Part shown: one piece after another, positions 1 to 8,116 of the stretch
Layout of the letters: every line of letters begins with the position of its first letter
How positions within the stretch are numbered: the first letter of the stretch is position 1
IMG/VR virus record: IMGVR_UViG_3300021401_000029
Coordinates: 1-27,890 of that record
Direction: 5' to 3' (one strand)
DNA from: a virus
DNA: 27,890 bases
Translations under genes and position numbers: made by a program
The notes under the pieces: generated by a model
The model's input: only the letters and a program-made list of their open reading frames with translations
The model's database searches: none
What the model was told of the DNA's origin: nothing

Positions 1-2
1 AT

Positions 3-329
3 GGGAAGAATGTCATTATTTGTGTTGAGCAGGAGCCAGGTAGCGGCGGTAAGGAGAGTGCGCAAGGCACCGTGCGCAACCTAGCAGGCTACACAATCGG
101 CAAAGACAAGGTGACAGGCGACAAGATTCTGCGAGCGGACCCTTTCAGCGTACAAGTGAATGAAGGCAACGTACGCGCCTTGCAGGGCGCTTTATGGTGG
201 CCTTATCTGCGCGATCAGCTTTCACTATTTCCCATGGCGAAGCTGAAAGACGGAGTGGATGCGGCAAGTGGAGCTTTTGCCGTGCTTACCAACAAGGTGC
301 GCGTAGGTGCTCTGTTTGGGAAGCGATAA
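3..329 (+). CDS. Terminase large subunit, C-terminal part (5' truncated by window)
   Basis: The frame is open from base 3, so the true start lies before the window. The stop is TAA at 327-329. The visible 108 residues read like the C-terminal RNase H-like nuclease half of large terminase: an EQEPGSGGKESA segment (about residues 9-20), then a segment on residues carrying DPFSVQVNEGNV, and near the end FPMAKLKDGVDAASGAFAVL. The family typically has an acidic EQEP-type nuclease residue and a final 'DG/DD-VDA-S-A' motif there. In the phage it cuts concatemeric DNA and powers packaging into the prohead through the portal encoded at 2097. The GTG at 72 would give an 85-residue ORF, but it is internal because the conserved motif lies upstream of it. 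The packaging ATPase half is not in the window. Confidence 0.9.
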   Translation, partial: GKNVIICVEQEPGSGGKESAQGTVRNLAGYTIGKDKVTGDKILRADPFSVQVNEGNVRALQGALWWPYLRDQLSLFPMAKLKDGVDAASGAFAVLTNKVRVGALFGKR

Positions 330-335
330 TATAGC

Positions 336-710
336 ATGGACGAGTATAAAGAACGCAACGCCAAAATCACAGGGACCATGCTCGGAACTGAAGATCATGG
401 AATCCTGTCTTGTTTTGTCTATTTAGAATGGAAGGGAGCAGGTCAAGGATTTGGAGGCTATTGTTTAGACACTCCCATAAAAGACGGCAAAGGGAAATTT
501 AAATGCCGTCAGGGCACCGCGTATGGTATGGAGTTTATTTCTCGAATCTTAAGAACAGTGGGAGTGGATAAGTGGGAAGACCTAAAAGGCAAACATTGCC
601 GCATTCGTAGCAATTACAGCAAGATCAAAGCTATTGGACATATTATAGATGATGTTTGGTTTGAACCAGAAGTTGATTTGTTGTATTTGGTAGAAGAGGA
701 GATCGAATGA
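336..710 (+). CDS. Conserved phage-type hypothetical protein (124 aa)
   Basis: Begins with ATG six bases after the terminase stop, with no clear Shine-Dalgarno, and ends four bases into the next gene (ATGA at 707-710). The 124 residues are soluble, mixed alpha/beta in appearance, without a signal or membrane segment. A Gly-rich aromatic stretch (GAGQGFGGYCLD, about residues 35-46) and a KWEDLKGKHCRIR stretch resemble a small protein often found beside replication or packaging genes of phages, but I cannot name its function. Its place directly after terminase and its tight coupling to the next gene suggest one transcript. The reading frame is convincing; the role is unknown. Confidence 0.75.
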   Translation: MDEYKERNAKITGTMLGTEDHGILSCFVYLEWKGAGQGFGGYCLDTPIKDGKGKFKCRQGTAYGMEFISRILRTVGVDKWEDLKGKHCRIRSNYSKIKAIGHIIDDVWFEPEVDLLYLVEEEIE

Positions 711-982
711 AGCTCCAAATCTGCACAGCAAAGAGCCAACACAAGAACGGCGGAGTCTTTTCCACTGTTGAATTGGCGTTTGACAATGCCTGGGATGTTG
801 CTTCGACGAAAAGGAAACTGGAGCAACTACTTGAGGCGCTAACTGAAACCCATATAATGGTGATGAGCAATCCCGGTCGCAAAGTCTGCATCCCTTTCCC
901 TGTAGATGGTGTGGAGATAGTAGATGCGGGAATGGCAGGCGCAGTTCCGTCTGCTGCCTCAGCTCCAACTTTACTGACATGA
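707..982 (+). CDS. Hypothetical protein (91 aa)
   Basis: Start ATG overlaps the previous stop in an ATGA junction, which supports the start and suggests translational coupling. The first 65 residues look like a compact alpha/beta fold with a helix rich in Lys/Glu/Leu (TKRKLEQLLEALTE). The last 20 are Ala/Gly/Val-rich (AGMAGAVPSAASAP) and probably disordered. No family recognised. The stop TGA at 980-982 overlaps an ATG at 979, which opens a short reading frame discussed separately. Confidence 0.6.
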   Translation: MKLQICTAKSQHKNGGVFSTVELAFDNAWDVASTKRKLEQLLEALTETHIMVMSNPGRKVCIPFPVDGVEIVDAGMAGAVPSAASAPTLLT

Positions 983-1028
983 AATCACCCTCTATACACG
1001 TTGAGCATTTGGAGCGTGTCATTGTCAA

Positions 1029-1163
1029 ATGCCTTCCTTATCCCTCTCCAAGCAGGCACACGAGCTAATTGCAAAATACCTCAATAAGAAATACCACATA
1101 CTTGATTCCTACCAGTTGGATAAAACAACGTACATTTTGCGATTCGAGAAAGTGATTAAGTGA
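1029..1163 (+). CDS. Small hypothetical protein (44 aa)
   Basis: A 44-residue frame from ATG 1029 to TGA 1161-1163. It encodes a basic peptide with a plausible helix (SKQAHELIAKYLNKKYHIL) followed by a beta-like TTYILRFEKVIK end. Its stop overlaps the GTG start of the next gene (GTGA at 1160-1163), the same junction type as elsewhere here, and this is the main argument that it is translated. The 46 bases between 982 and 1029 are partly covered by another 29-codon frame starting in an ATGA at 979. The two may be parts of one gene joined by a -1 shift or separated by a sequencing error. Function unknown. Confidence 0.5.
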   Translation: MPSLSLSKQAHELIAKYLNKKYHILDSYQLDKTTYILRFEKVIK

Positions 1164-1438
1164 ACACAGTTGTCATCATTCCCGTAGGACAAAGTCCCGA
1201 GACATTCAAAAGCACGCTGCTGGTGTGTTTGCGCTGTCACGATTGCCAAACACCACATCCCTTGCATGGTAAAGATGTCGACACTTGGGTGGACGCAGAA
1301 TCCCAAGTCCGATTCACTTGTCGTTACTGTGGTGCAGTAAATTGGTATGTGGGGGACAAGCTGCATACCTGCTACAAATGGAAGTCTATCGTTGCAATGG
1401 ATCGTATGACCAGCCCTCCACGTGAAAGATTATTATGA
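1160..1438 (+). CDS. Small zinc-ribbon-like protein (92 aa)
   Basis: GTG start inside a GTGA overlap with the preceding small frame. The protein contains two Cys pairs, CLRCHDC at about residues 23-29 and CRYCG at about 54-58, spaced as in a zinc ribbon (CxxC-x25-CxxC). An aromatic NWYVGDKLHTCY segment follows. Such ribbons in phages occur in small DNA- or protein-binding proteins, but no specific family is recognised. There is no signal peptide or membrane segment. It ends in an ATGA overlap with the next gene (1435-1438). The metal site is read from the spacing; the function is unknown. Confidence 0.65.
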   Translation: MNTVVIIPVGQSPETFKSTLLVCLRCHDCQTPHPLHGKDVDTWVDAESQVRFTCRYCGAVNWYVGDKLHTCYKWKSIVAMDRMTSPPRERLL

Positions 1439-1695
1439 AATACGTTATTTACGAAATAGAAAAGCTTGCAGGTATGCCTCAAGCCATAATCTTCACCCCT
1501 GCGATTGAGCACAAGGACATTTTAAAGATGCTTCCTTCCTCTGCAAAAGTCGTGTCAGCCGGATTGATTCAAATCAAAGACAAGGAGATGTTAGTGGTGC
1601 TAGGGTCCTACTCGCTGAATCTTCCTTACGACAGCGAACGCCAATCGAAGGATGAAATGATGCTCAAGTTCTGCCTTGCTCAGACGCTGCTTTGA
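1435..1695 (+). CDS. Hypothetical protein (86 aa)
   Basis: ATG start overlapping the previous stop by four bases. The product is a small soluble alpha/beta protein (IYEIEKLAGMPQAIIFTP, then KVVSAGLIQIKDKEMLVVLG) with no cysteine pairs, signal or membrane segment. Family not recognised. It is coupled to its upstream neighbour and lies in the run of small genes between terminase and portal. Confidence 0.6.
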   Translation: MKYVIYEIEKLAGMPQAIIFTPAIEHKDILKMLPSSAKVVSAGLIQIKDKEMLVVLGSYSLNLPYDSERQSKDEMMLKFCLAQTLL

Positions 1696-1726
1696 AGCTT
1701 GCAAAGATCCACGTAGATGGTAAACT

Positions 1727-2017
1727 GTGAGCATGAGCTACTCCAATTCCAACTATGTACTCCGCACTTTTACCCGTGCCGTGATTTACTTCTTCACGTT
1801 CCGTTTTCTTACTGCGCTGTTTCCCCGCAAGCCTGTTCGCCAACACATTTCAGTTTATCGAGGACACGGAATCATTGACGAGATCTCTGAAGCGGGAGCA
1901 ATTAAGCAAGGAAGAATTGAGCCGCGTTCTTTCTTTTATTACTTGGGCGTTTTGTTTGCTGTTGCCGTGCTGAGCTTGTCCGTATTTGCAATCTACCAGG
2001 CAGTCACAGCCAAGTAA
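1727..2017 (+). CDS. Small membrane protein (96 aa), unknown
   Basis: Starts at GTG 1727 or at ATG 1733, two codons on; neither has a clear ribosome site. An aromatic, moderately hydrophobic stretch lies at about residues 15-32 (FTRAVIYFFTFRFLTALF). A clear transmembrane helix lies near the C-terminus at about residues 69-91 (FYYLGVLFAVAVLSLSVFAIY). A charged, soluble middle part separates the two. It could be a one- or two-pass inner-membrane protein. Holin or superinfection-exclusion roles are possible but nothing in the sequence shows them. It is the last of the small genes before the portal gene, which follows after about 55-80 bases. Confidence 0.6.
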   Translation: MSMSYSNSNYVLRTFTRAVIYFFTFRFLTALFPRKPVRQHISVYRGHGIIDEISEAGAIKQGRIEPRSFFYYLGVLFAVAVLSLSVFAIYQAVTAK

Positions 2018-2096
2018 TGTAATTGCTTTTGCAAGGGCGTTCCGCTAAGCGTGCTTTCAGCAAACTGCCAAGGTGTGCAGTTTCGCTTCTATTTAT

Positions 2097-4010
2097 ATGA
2101 GCGACGCGAAAGCCACTACCAATCAGTCTGCCAAGGCAATAACCAACAGCGAACTTGTCAACCACGCACTTAGCCTGCGTGGTGCTTTTTTGGAGCAGTT
2201 CCTCGACCGCGGCAAGGACATTGACAAAGAATGCGGATACCCTGAGTTTCTCACTCCTGCGCTGCTCAAGCTGCTTTATGACAGGGAAGGCATTTGCAAG
2301 CGGGTGGTGAACATCTTTCCCGATGAGTGCTGGAAGCAGGATCCTGAAATCATCGAGACGGACGATACCAAAGACACTTTGTTTGAAGCGACGCTGAATA
2401 ATATCCTCAAGCAATTCCAACTGTTCAGCATCATGCAGCGTGCGGACAAGCTGAGTGGAATTGCAACATTTGGAATTATGTTGTTAGGGATTGATGACGA
2501 TAAGCAACTCATTGAACCTGTGGATGGGGTACCACTGGACGGTTCTGTTCCAACCTGGCTCGCATTGAAGCCCGGGCAGAAGATGGATATGCGCAAAAAA
2601 TACACGCGCAATCCCAAGCACAATTTAATCTACACTCGCGTCTTTGATGAGACTGCGGTGAGCATCAACAAATTTGAGATAGACATCAGGAGTCCTCGTT
2701 ATGGGTTGCCGTTGCTCTACAATGTGAATTTTATCCAGTATGGAGTGAACACACAAATTATCCAGCCCGTAGCGCCCATGCCTACGAGCCCGACGCCTGT
2801 GCATTGGACACGCATTATCCATTTAGCGGACAACAGGGAGAGCAGTGAGGTCTATGGGGTGCCTCGCGCCTCGAGCGTGTACAACCGCCTTATCGACCTG
2901 CGCAAGGTGCTTGCAGGCAGCGGCGAGATGTTCTGGAAGGGCGGATTCCCTGGCATTAGCTTTGAGGTCAACCCTGAGCTGCAAAGCACAGCACAACTTG
3001 ACCCCGAAGAGATGCGCGAGCAGTTTGAACGCTACCAACAAGGCTTGCAAAGGTATCTGGCGTTAGTAGGTGTTACAGCCAAGAGCCTCCAAGTCCAGCT
3101 TGCGGATCCTTCCAACCACTTTAAGACACACATGCAAGCGATCGGGGCCTCACTCGGGATTCCTTACCGTGTGCTTATTGGAACGGAGGAGGCAAAGCTG
3201 GCAGCGGATCAAGATGCCACTGCATGGATGGAGCGAGTAGGCAACAGGCAGACGAAATACTGCACGCCTTACATCATTGAACCTGTTATCACTCGCCTCA
3301 TTTATATGGGGATCTTGCCGCCGCTGCAAGACATGCAGAAAGGCATCATTGTAAATTGGGAGGACTTGCACAGCCCGAGTGACACTGAGAAGGCGGAAGT
3401 GGCAGACACGCTCATGGACGCGCTGAACAAATACGTGACAGGCGGCTGCGATACGGTTATCCCTCCCAAAGACTTCCTTGTCATGTTTATGAACAAGACG
3501 GAAGAGGAAGCAGATGCAATCCTCGGCAACCTCAAAAAGTACTTGAGCACGAGTGCCGATCCGAATTCACAACGTGCGGCACTCAACCCCGCAGCTCCCG
3601 GAACTCCTCAGCCGCCACCCCCCGGAGGCGTGCCTATCCCGGGAGCCAAGAACGGTGAAGGCGCCTCAGTGATGGACAAGGTGAGTAATTTTCCTAACGG
3701 AGGGGATCCCAAAGATCAGGCCCGTGCAGCTCGAGGAGGAGCGTTTGGCAAAGGCGGCTTAGATCAAACCCAAGCTGCATCACCTATGAAAGCACCCAGC
3801 CTCAAAAAGCCGCAAACGATCCAGCCTGCTGCGAAGCTAAAGAGTGCGAGTGCAAAAATCCCCAGTCTCAACGAACAAGCTTTTGCAGACGGAGCCACTG
3901 CCAAGCGCACAGGCAAAGGTCCGTCTGTTCCTAAAGCATGGGTAGGAAATCGTTCGCAGTATATCCAATATAAAGCGGGCTATCGCAGTGCAGCACACAA
4001 CAGGTCATGA
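2097..4010 (+). CDS. Portal protein (DUF1073/HI1409-like)
   Basis: A 637-residue protein when started at ATG 2097. An in-frame GTG at 2073 would add eight residues, and neither start has a strong ribosome site. The N-terminal part (LYDREGICKRVVNIFPDECWKQDPEI, broken across about residues 50-80), the 'AKLSGIATFG'-like stretch and the 'RNRQTKYCTPYIIEP' helix region read as the phage portal family with DUF1073/HI1409. The twelve-subunit portal is the DNA entry pore, the terminase docking site and the platform for the connector proteins encoded at 13509-14302. The last 140 residues are Pro/Gly/Ala/Lys-rich and probably disordered, ending YIQYKAGYRSA. The gene overlaps the next by ATGA. Its place between terminase and the Mu F-like gene is the standard order. 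Confidence is high for portal and moderate for the exact family. Confidence 0.88.
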   Translation: MSDAKATTNQSAKAITNSELVNHALSLRGAFLEQFLDRGKDIDKECGYPEFLTPALLKLLYDREGICKRVVNIFPDECWKQDPEIIETDDTKDTLFEATLNNILKQFQLFSIMQRADKLSGIATFGIMLLGIDDDKQLIEPVDGVPLDGSVPTWLALKPGQKMDMRKKYTRNPKHNLIYTRVFDETAVSINKFEIDIRSPRYGLPLLYNVNFIQYGVNTQIIQPVAPMPTSPTPVHWTRIIHLADNRESSEVYGVPRASSVYNRLIDLRKVLAGSGEMFWKGGFPGISFEVNPELQSTAQLDPEEMREQFERYQQGLQRYLALVGVTAKSLQVQLADPSNHFKTHMQAIGASLGIPYRVLIGTEEAKLAADQDATAWMERVGNRQTKYCTPYIIEPVITRLIYMGILPPLQDMQKGIIVNWEDLHSPSDTEKAEVADTLMDALNKYVTGGCDTVIPPKDFLVMFMNKTEEEADAILGNLKKYLSTSADPNSQRAALNPAAPGTPQPPPPGGVPIPGAKNGEGASVMDKVSNFPNGGDPKDQARAARGGAFGKGGLDQTQAASPMKAPSLKKPQTIQPAAKLKSASAKIPSLNEQAFADGATAKRTGKGPSVPKAWVGNRSQYIQYKAGYRSAAHNRS

Positions 4011-4264
4011 AAAACAGATTCCATAGAAAGCCGCTTTCCTACATGGAGCGAGAAGCCGCCTGGAATGGCGGCAGTGGTAGCGGTCCCAAGTACGGGGTCC
4101 AGCTCCCCAAAGGACCTCCTGGCAGCAAGATCCAAAAAGGAAGCAAACTCAAACCAGCCCCTGCGGCCAAGGCTCCTTCCGGACAAGGAAAGAGCAGCAA
4201 GGCTAGTGGCGGGATGAAGTTTGGCAAGAAACAATCTCCGCGCGAAGTAGTTACTCCCTCCTGA
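4007..4264 (+). CDS. Small basic low-complexity protein (85 aa)
   Basis: ATGA overlap with the portal gene supports the start. The protein is rich in Lys, Gly, Pro and Ser, strongly basic and almost certainly disordered after the first 20 residues (for example GSGSGPKYGVQLPKGPPGSK). It resembles the disordered portal C-terminus in composition, so it may be a split-off tail of the portal or a small accessory head protein. No family recognised. The next gene starts one base after the stop. Confidence 0.55.
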   Translation: MKNRFHRKPLSYMEREAAWNGGSGSGPKYGVQLPKGPPGSKIQKGSKLKPAPAAKAPSGQGKSSKASGGMKFGKKQSPREVVTPS

Positions 4265-4265
4265 C

Positions 4266-5186
4266 ATGCCAGTCGCCAAGCGAGTTGATCCCTCCCGGAC
4301 GATGCTGTTGCAGACTAAGTTTGCAAACGAGCTAGCGGCACGACAAGAATGGCTCAAGGAGCAAGTAACAAAGCACATCCTCCACGAGGATAGCTACGGT
4401 CTCGGCAAGCCTGTCGCGAATGCAGACTATCAATTCCTTACCGACAGTGGTAAGTTGAAAGCTTTTAGCAGTTGGCTCCAAGATCAAATAGATGCGGGTG
4501 TGCTCATGGGAACAGGACAAACAGACGCCGCAGATCCCCTTACTATTAAATATATCCAGAGTGCCTACAAGCAGGGCGTGACGCGAGCCTACCTCGACGC
4601 GCATTCAGGGGACCTTGCGACGGATCCTGATTTCTACAATAAGAGCGCAGAAGCTTTCCTTGCGGAGTCTATGGGAAGTCCTGTCGCAATTGAACAAGTT
4701 CAGCTGCTTGCCACACGCACCTTCGAGGAAATGAAAGGTCTAGGCAATACGGAAAAGACGCAGCTAAATCGCATCCTTGCAGACGGGCTCGCAAACGGCT
4801 CACACGCTGACGAAGTTGCAAGGGACATGACTGATCAGATTGACGGTTTAACCCGCACACGCGCCAACGTCATTGCAAGAACCGAGATTGTACGAGCCCA
4901 TGCAGAGGGACAGCTAGACAGCTACGAAAAGTTAGATCCTAATAAACAACTAGGCGTGGAGGCGGAATGGTCCACAGCGGATGATGATTTAGTGTGTGAC
5001 GAGTGCGCAGACATGGCTGCTGATAATCCTTACACAATCGAAGAGGCTCGAGGTCTAATTCCTGCGCACCCCAACTGCCGCTGTTCTTGGATTCCATATC
5101 AAGCTGATCTTGAAGAGGCGCCTACAGATAATATAAGGCGCAGGGTGTTTGATTCCCTATTCAAAGCAGAAGGACTTGCTGCATGA
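4266..5186 (+). CDS. Head morphogenesis protein, Mu F / SPP1 gp7-like
   Basis: 306 residues. The C-terminal third carries the family signature: ANVIARTEIVRAHAEGQ (about residues 199-215), the Cys pair VCDECADM (about 243-250), and AHPNCRCSW (about 267-275). Proteins of this family (Phage_Mu_F) bind the portal and are packaged in small copy number, affecting head assembly or DNA ejection. The gene follows the portal directly, as usual. The first 180 residues are helical and variable, as in the family. The stop overlaps the next start (ATGA, 5183-5186). Nothing suggests truncation. Confidence 0.9.
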   Translation: MPVAKRVDPSRTMLLQTKFANELAARQEWLKEQVTKHILHEDSYGLGKPVANADYQFLTDSGKLKAFSSWLQDQIDAGVLMGTGQTDAADPLTIKYIQSAYKQGVTRAYLDAHSGDLATDPDFYNKSAEAFLAESMGSPVAIEQVQLLATRTFEEMKGLGNTEKTQLNRILADGLANGSHADEVARDMTDQIDGLTRTRANVIARTEIVRAHAEGQLDSYEKLDPNKQLGVEAEWSTADDDLVCDECADMAADNPYTIEEARGLIPAHPNCRCSWIPYQADLEEAPTDNIRRRVFDSLFKAEGLAA

Positions 5187-5518
5187 AACTAATTGATTTA
5201 GAGCCTGAATTCTTGAAGTTAGCGTCATTGACTGAAGAAAAAGGATTTCAACGGCAAGAGACAATTGAAGGGGCTGATGGAATTTGGTTTGTGTGCCCTG
5301 CTTGCTTTGAGAAAAATAGAGGATGTGTCGGGTCACATCATATAATTTGTTGGCGTCCGCATGTTCCCCAAACACAAACCCCCACACCCGGAAGATGGGA
5401 GTTTGTCGGAACGAAATTTGAAGACCTAACACTGAAAGCGGGTTCTTCATCTATTTTACTTAAAGGAGGATGCAATGCACATTTCTTTATAGAAAATGGC
5501 AACATTCGCATGTGTTGA
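5183..5518 (+). CDS. Hypothetical protein with putative zinc-binding Cys/His set (111 aa)
   Basis: ATGA-coupled to the Mu F-like gene. Cysteines and histidines are clustered in a way that suggests metal binding: C38 and C41 (CPAC), H52/H53, C56, and then C97 with H100. Motifs such as FVCPACF, IICWRPHVP, GRWEFVGTKFEDL and ILLKGGCNAHFFI recall a widespread small phage protein of unknown role with the same order of elements. I cannot give it a secure family name. There is no signal or membrane segment. It sits at the boundary between the head genes and the enzyme block. Confidence 0.7.
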   Translation: MKLIDLEPEFLKLASLTEEKGFQRQETIEGADGIWFVCPACFEKNRGCVGSHHIICWRPHVPQTQTPTPGRWEFVGTKFEDLTLKAGSSSILLKGGCNAHFFIENGNIRMC

Positions 5519-5536
5519 TTTTTGCGATAATACACA

Positions 5537-6436
5537 GTGAACACCTTACCCGAAGAGCATGTACTATATTGCCGCAGGATTGCGCGAGGCGACGTGTTGC
5601 TATGTACAGCCATAACACGCGAGCACAAGCGCCGCCGGCCGCAAGACAAATTATATTTCCGTACGGACTATCCTGAAATCTTTAAGAATAATCCAGATGT
5701 AGTGAGTGCGGGCCCAATGGAACGAGGCCCTTCCGCTCCTTTTGTAAATGTCCGCAATTTGGATTTTATAATGTACGAGCAGATGAATGGCTGCCATCTT
5801 ATTGACAGCTTTGCTTCAGGTGCTCATATGGCAGTAGGTGAATGCCCCAAAACTATAAGCCTACATCCCTCTCAAGAAGATAGAGACTGGGCAGCTAAAG
5901 AACTACCCCCAGACTGCCACAAGAATGGATTTGTAGTGATTGCTCCGGGACCGGGTTTGTGGGAAGGGCGTAATTGGGAGGAGCAAAAATGGTGGATGTT
6001 GATAAACTACATCCATAGGGAGTATGGGCTGCCTGTGGTAGTGACAGGAGTAGTGGAAGGCAAATCGCGCCACTATATACTCCCTGTGCCCGATCGACAT
6101 GACTTTAGAGGCAGAACTTGCACATTCTTGCATTTAGCTGCTATTATTGGTGCTGCGAAACTCTTCATCGGTATTGACAGCTTTCCGTGCCACGTAGCGG
6201 GCGCGATGCGCGTTCCTCGCGTGGTTCTATTTGGGATCACGAGTCCTGAGTGCATTCTTTGTGACGCACCTAACACGGTAGCGATAAAAAGTGATGCCGC
6301 ACACCCTTTCACCGGAATCCGCCATCGCATCAAAGGGGGCATGGCGACAATTGATTTAGGATGGCCTGCAAAGAATCCGATGTCTACTATTTCCGTGTCG
6401 CAAGTTACAGACGCTATTCCAAAATTACTAAAATGA
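5537..6436 (+). CDS. Glycosyltransferase family 9-like (heptosyltransferase fold)
   Basis: 299 residues from GTG 5537. The C-terminal half carries the GT9 (GT-B fold) pattern: a nucleotide-sugar-proximal FVVIAPGPGLWEGRNW region near residues 132-147, and FIGIDSFPCHVAGAMRVP followed by RVVLFGITSPE near 212-240. This matches the 'D-[ST]-x-P-x-H-x-A-x-A-x-x-x-P-x-V-x-LFG-x-T-x-P' signature of ADP-heptose:LPS heptosyltransferases. Such enzymes move a sugar from an ADP- or similar donor to LPS core or another acceptor in the cytoplasm. Here it lies inside the head operon, so either cell-surface modification or virion glycosylation is possible. It overlaps the next gene by ATGA (6433-6436). The donor and acceptor cannot be read from the sequence. 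Confidence 0.82.
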   Translation: MNTLPEEHVLYCRRIARGDVLLCTAITREHKRRRPQDKLYFRTDYPEIFKNNPDVVSAGPMERGPSAPFVNVRNLDFIMYEQMNGCHLIDSFASGAHMAVGECPKTISLHPSQEDRDWAAKELPPDCHKNGFVVIAPGPGLWEGRNWEEQKWWMLINYIHREYGLPVVVTGVVEGKSRHYILPVPDRHDFRGRTCTFLHLAAIIGAAKLFIGIDSFPCHVAGAMRVPRVVLFGITSPECILCDAPNTVAIKSDAAHPFTGIRHRIKGGMATIDLGWPAKNPMSTISVSQVTDAIPKLLK

Positions 6437-7128
6437 GATATCTTTTAGGTACAGGCTACCATCCAAATTCAAAAACTCCCATTCCGGCTGAGGAGTTTGC
6501 TCGCGTGTGGCTCAACAATCTTTCTATAAAAAAGGATTACTATCCTTCCGCTTGCGTAGTTATAGGGCACAATGTCCCGATGCTTTATTTTAACCGGGGA
6601 TTTACGCCGGTCCCTTTGAAAGGGGATTTAGGACATATCAGAGATAAGCATGAGGGCAGGAAGAATCATCATCTTGTGGGATGGACAGGGACGATGCTCG
6701 CTCTTGCGTTGTTGGCGTATAATTCAGAGTTGGATTTAATCTATAAGGAGCAAGATGCCTTAGGTTTCGGGCATGTAGAGGAACATCTTTACAAAGATGT
6801 AGGAGACGGAGGTATGACAATAGGTCCGCCGCTCGCGTCTCCTCACCAAAAACTCACCTCTGCACAATCACTGTTTCTAGTTAAGCACTTTTATATTCCA
6901 ACCTTTGTTCAGCACTACCTATCCTGTGGGGAGGATGCGTGTTATGCCGGGCAATTCGGAGAGCAGAAGTTTACTAGGCTGTTTAACATGGATCCTAGAA
7001 TGGTTAGAGTGTCTGGGAATTGGATCCTGGATCGTAACCGTCCCATGACTTGGGATGCTCCTGTGTGGTCTGCTCAGCAATGGACATTGGAAGAATTTAA
7101 CGAAGCAAAAAGGAGAAACCTAATATGA
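6433..7128 (+). CDS. Putative glycosyltransferase-like protein (231 aa)
   Basis: The start is set at ATG 6433 because it forms an ATGA junction with the GT9 gene; an in-frame ATG at 6361 would overlap that gene by 76 bases. The 231 residues contain YKEQDALGFGHVEEHLY (about 104-120), an acidic EQD like the metal-binding triads of GT-A enzymes. TSAQSLFLVKHFYIPTFVQHYL (broken across 142-163) and a final WSAQQWTLEEF region follow. I recall this pattern from uncharacterised phage proteins next to glycosyltransferases, but the assignment rests on the motif and neighbours only. No signal or membrane segment. It overlaps the methyltransferase gene by ATGA at 7125. Confidence 0.55.
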   Translation: MRYLLGTGYHPNSKTPIPAEEFARVWLNNLSIKKDYYPSACVVIGHNVPMLYFNRGFTPVPLKGDLGHIRDKHEGRKNHHLVGWTGTMLALALLAYNSELDLIYKEQDALGFGHVEEHLYKDVGDGGMTIGPPLASPHQKLTSAQSLFLVKHFYIPTFVQHYLSCGEDACYAGQFGEQKFTRLFNMDPRMVRVSGNWILDRNRPMTWDAPVWSAQQWTLEEFNEAKRRNLI

Positions 7129-7589
7129 ACGAAACACCGATGTGGATCAATTTAGGATGTGGTGCTAACATACTTCCCGCGCCTTGGCAAAACCACGACA
7201 GGGATGTGGATGTCACTACGCGTCTACCGTGGCTGGACGGAACTGTGGACTTCATCCTAATTGAACATTGCCTTGAGCACGTCACAGGCCCGGAGGGCTT
7301 TCACTTTATGCGTGAGGCTTACCGTATCCTTAAGAAAGGGGGAACGCTGCGCATTTGTGTTCCTCAGCTACGAAATCTTTCACAGGATGCTCGCGTGAGC
7401 ATAATCACTTGCCACGGGCACTTGATGGTTTACTGTCCAGAGAATATGGAGCTCATGCTCAACACAGCGGGCTTTTCAAATGTCCGCGTAGGAGTCCCTC
7501 GCAAGGAGTGTGACGGACACTGGAAGATTCCTCAGGTGGGATTGGAAACGGACACGCTGGAAACAATGAGGACGGAAGCAATCAAATGA
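7125..7589 (+). CDS. Class I SAM-dependent methyltransferase
   Basis: 154 residues with the motif I glycine loop INLGCGAN at residues 8-15. Next come an acidic strand end, a D-F-I-L-I-E-H-C-L-E-H segment (about 43-53) that matches 'fD.v...hvLEHv', and YRILKKGGTLRICVP (about 65-79). This is the layout of the type 11 methyltransferase fold. The protein is short and lacks a long substrate-binding C-terminal half, so the acceptor is unclear; sugar, small-molecule or protein substrates are all possible. A ribosome site AAGGAG lies about ten bases upstream, one of the few good ones in this window. The gene sits last in the GT9/GT-like/methyltransferase run, which suggests modification of the same glycan. 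It overlaps the next gene by ATGA. Confidence 0.85.
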   Translation: MNETPMWINLGCGANILPAPWQNHDRDVDVTTRLPWLDGTVDFILIEHCLEHVTGPEGFHFMREAYRILKKGGTLRICVPQLRNLSQDARVSIITCHGHLMVYCPENMELMLNTAGFSNVRVGVPRKECDGHWKIPQVGLETDTLETMRTEAIK

Positions 7590-8116
7590 AAATAGACACT
7601 CCTGAGGCATTTCGAATTAGGAAGTTAGTAGAAAGAGGATTTACAGCAGAGGATTTGTTACGAGCGTGTCCCGGATATCATTGGGAGGCTCTAAAAAAGT
7701 ATCTCATACAGTGTGATATCTCTGTTCCCGCGGATCCTGTTGAGCAGGTAAAACCAAAAGAGGAAGAGACTCCTCTAGATATTTCCAACAGCTTCCTTGT
7801 GCTGCTTGACCAGATCGAGAAACAAGCTGCCGCAGTAACGGATACCGTGCAAGCGGTAGAGGGAATAGTATCCCGTGCCCCTACCGAGGCGGAAATGGTC
7901 GCTTGTATGAGTAACTATTACGCCCTGTGGTATCAACTGGAAGAACCTCGGATGCTGTTCCATCGCTTTGCTGCGTTCTTGCTCCACAGAAACTTTATCA
8001 TCATACCGCGTCCTATCTTAAAACCAATTTCCGATGCCGACCATCTCAAAGCTCCCGGTCTTATTGCCGCCTCCCCCGTCCAAGCAGGTTGTATCTCAGA
8101 CAAGCCTGCCTCCTGA
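7586..8116 (+). CDS. Hypothetical protein (176 aa)
   Basis: ATGA-coupled to the methyltransferase gene. The N-terminus (FRIRKLVERGFTAEDLL) is helix-rich and looks like a small helix-turn-helix-like 'region that counts' found in several phage proteins, followed by an acidic linker and a helical middle (ALWYQLEEPRMLFHRFAAFLL). The last 30 residues are Pro/Ala-rich. The final 83 bases overlap the next frame. No domain identified with confidence. Confidence 0.6.
   Translation: MKIDTPEAFRIRKLVERGFTAEDLLRACPGYHWEALKKYLIQCDISVPADPVEQVKPKEEETPLDISNSFLVLLDQIEKQAAAVTDTVQAVEGIVSRAPTEAEMVACMSNYYALWYQLEEPRMLFHRFAAFLLHRNFIIIPRPILKPISDADHLKAPGLIAASPVQAGCISDKPAS

Noticed and set aside
582-1028. 148-codon minus-strand ORF over the small-gene run
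   Set aside because: Covers three well-coupled plus-strand genes; no domain sense.
6361-6432. Upstream extension of the putative glycosyltransferase to ATG 6361
   Set aside because: Would overlap the GT9 gene by 76 bases; ATGA at 6433 fits the junction pattern.
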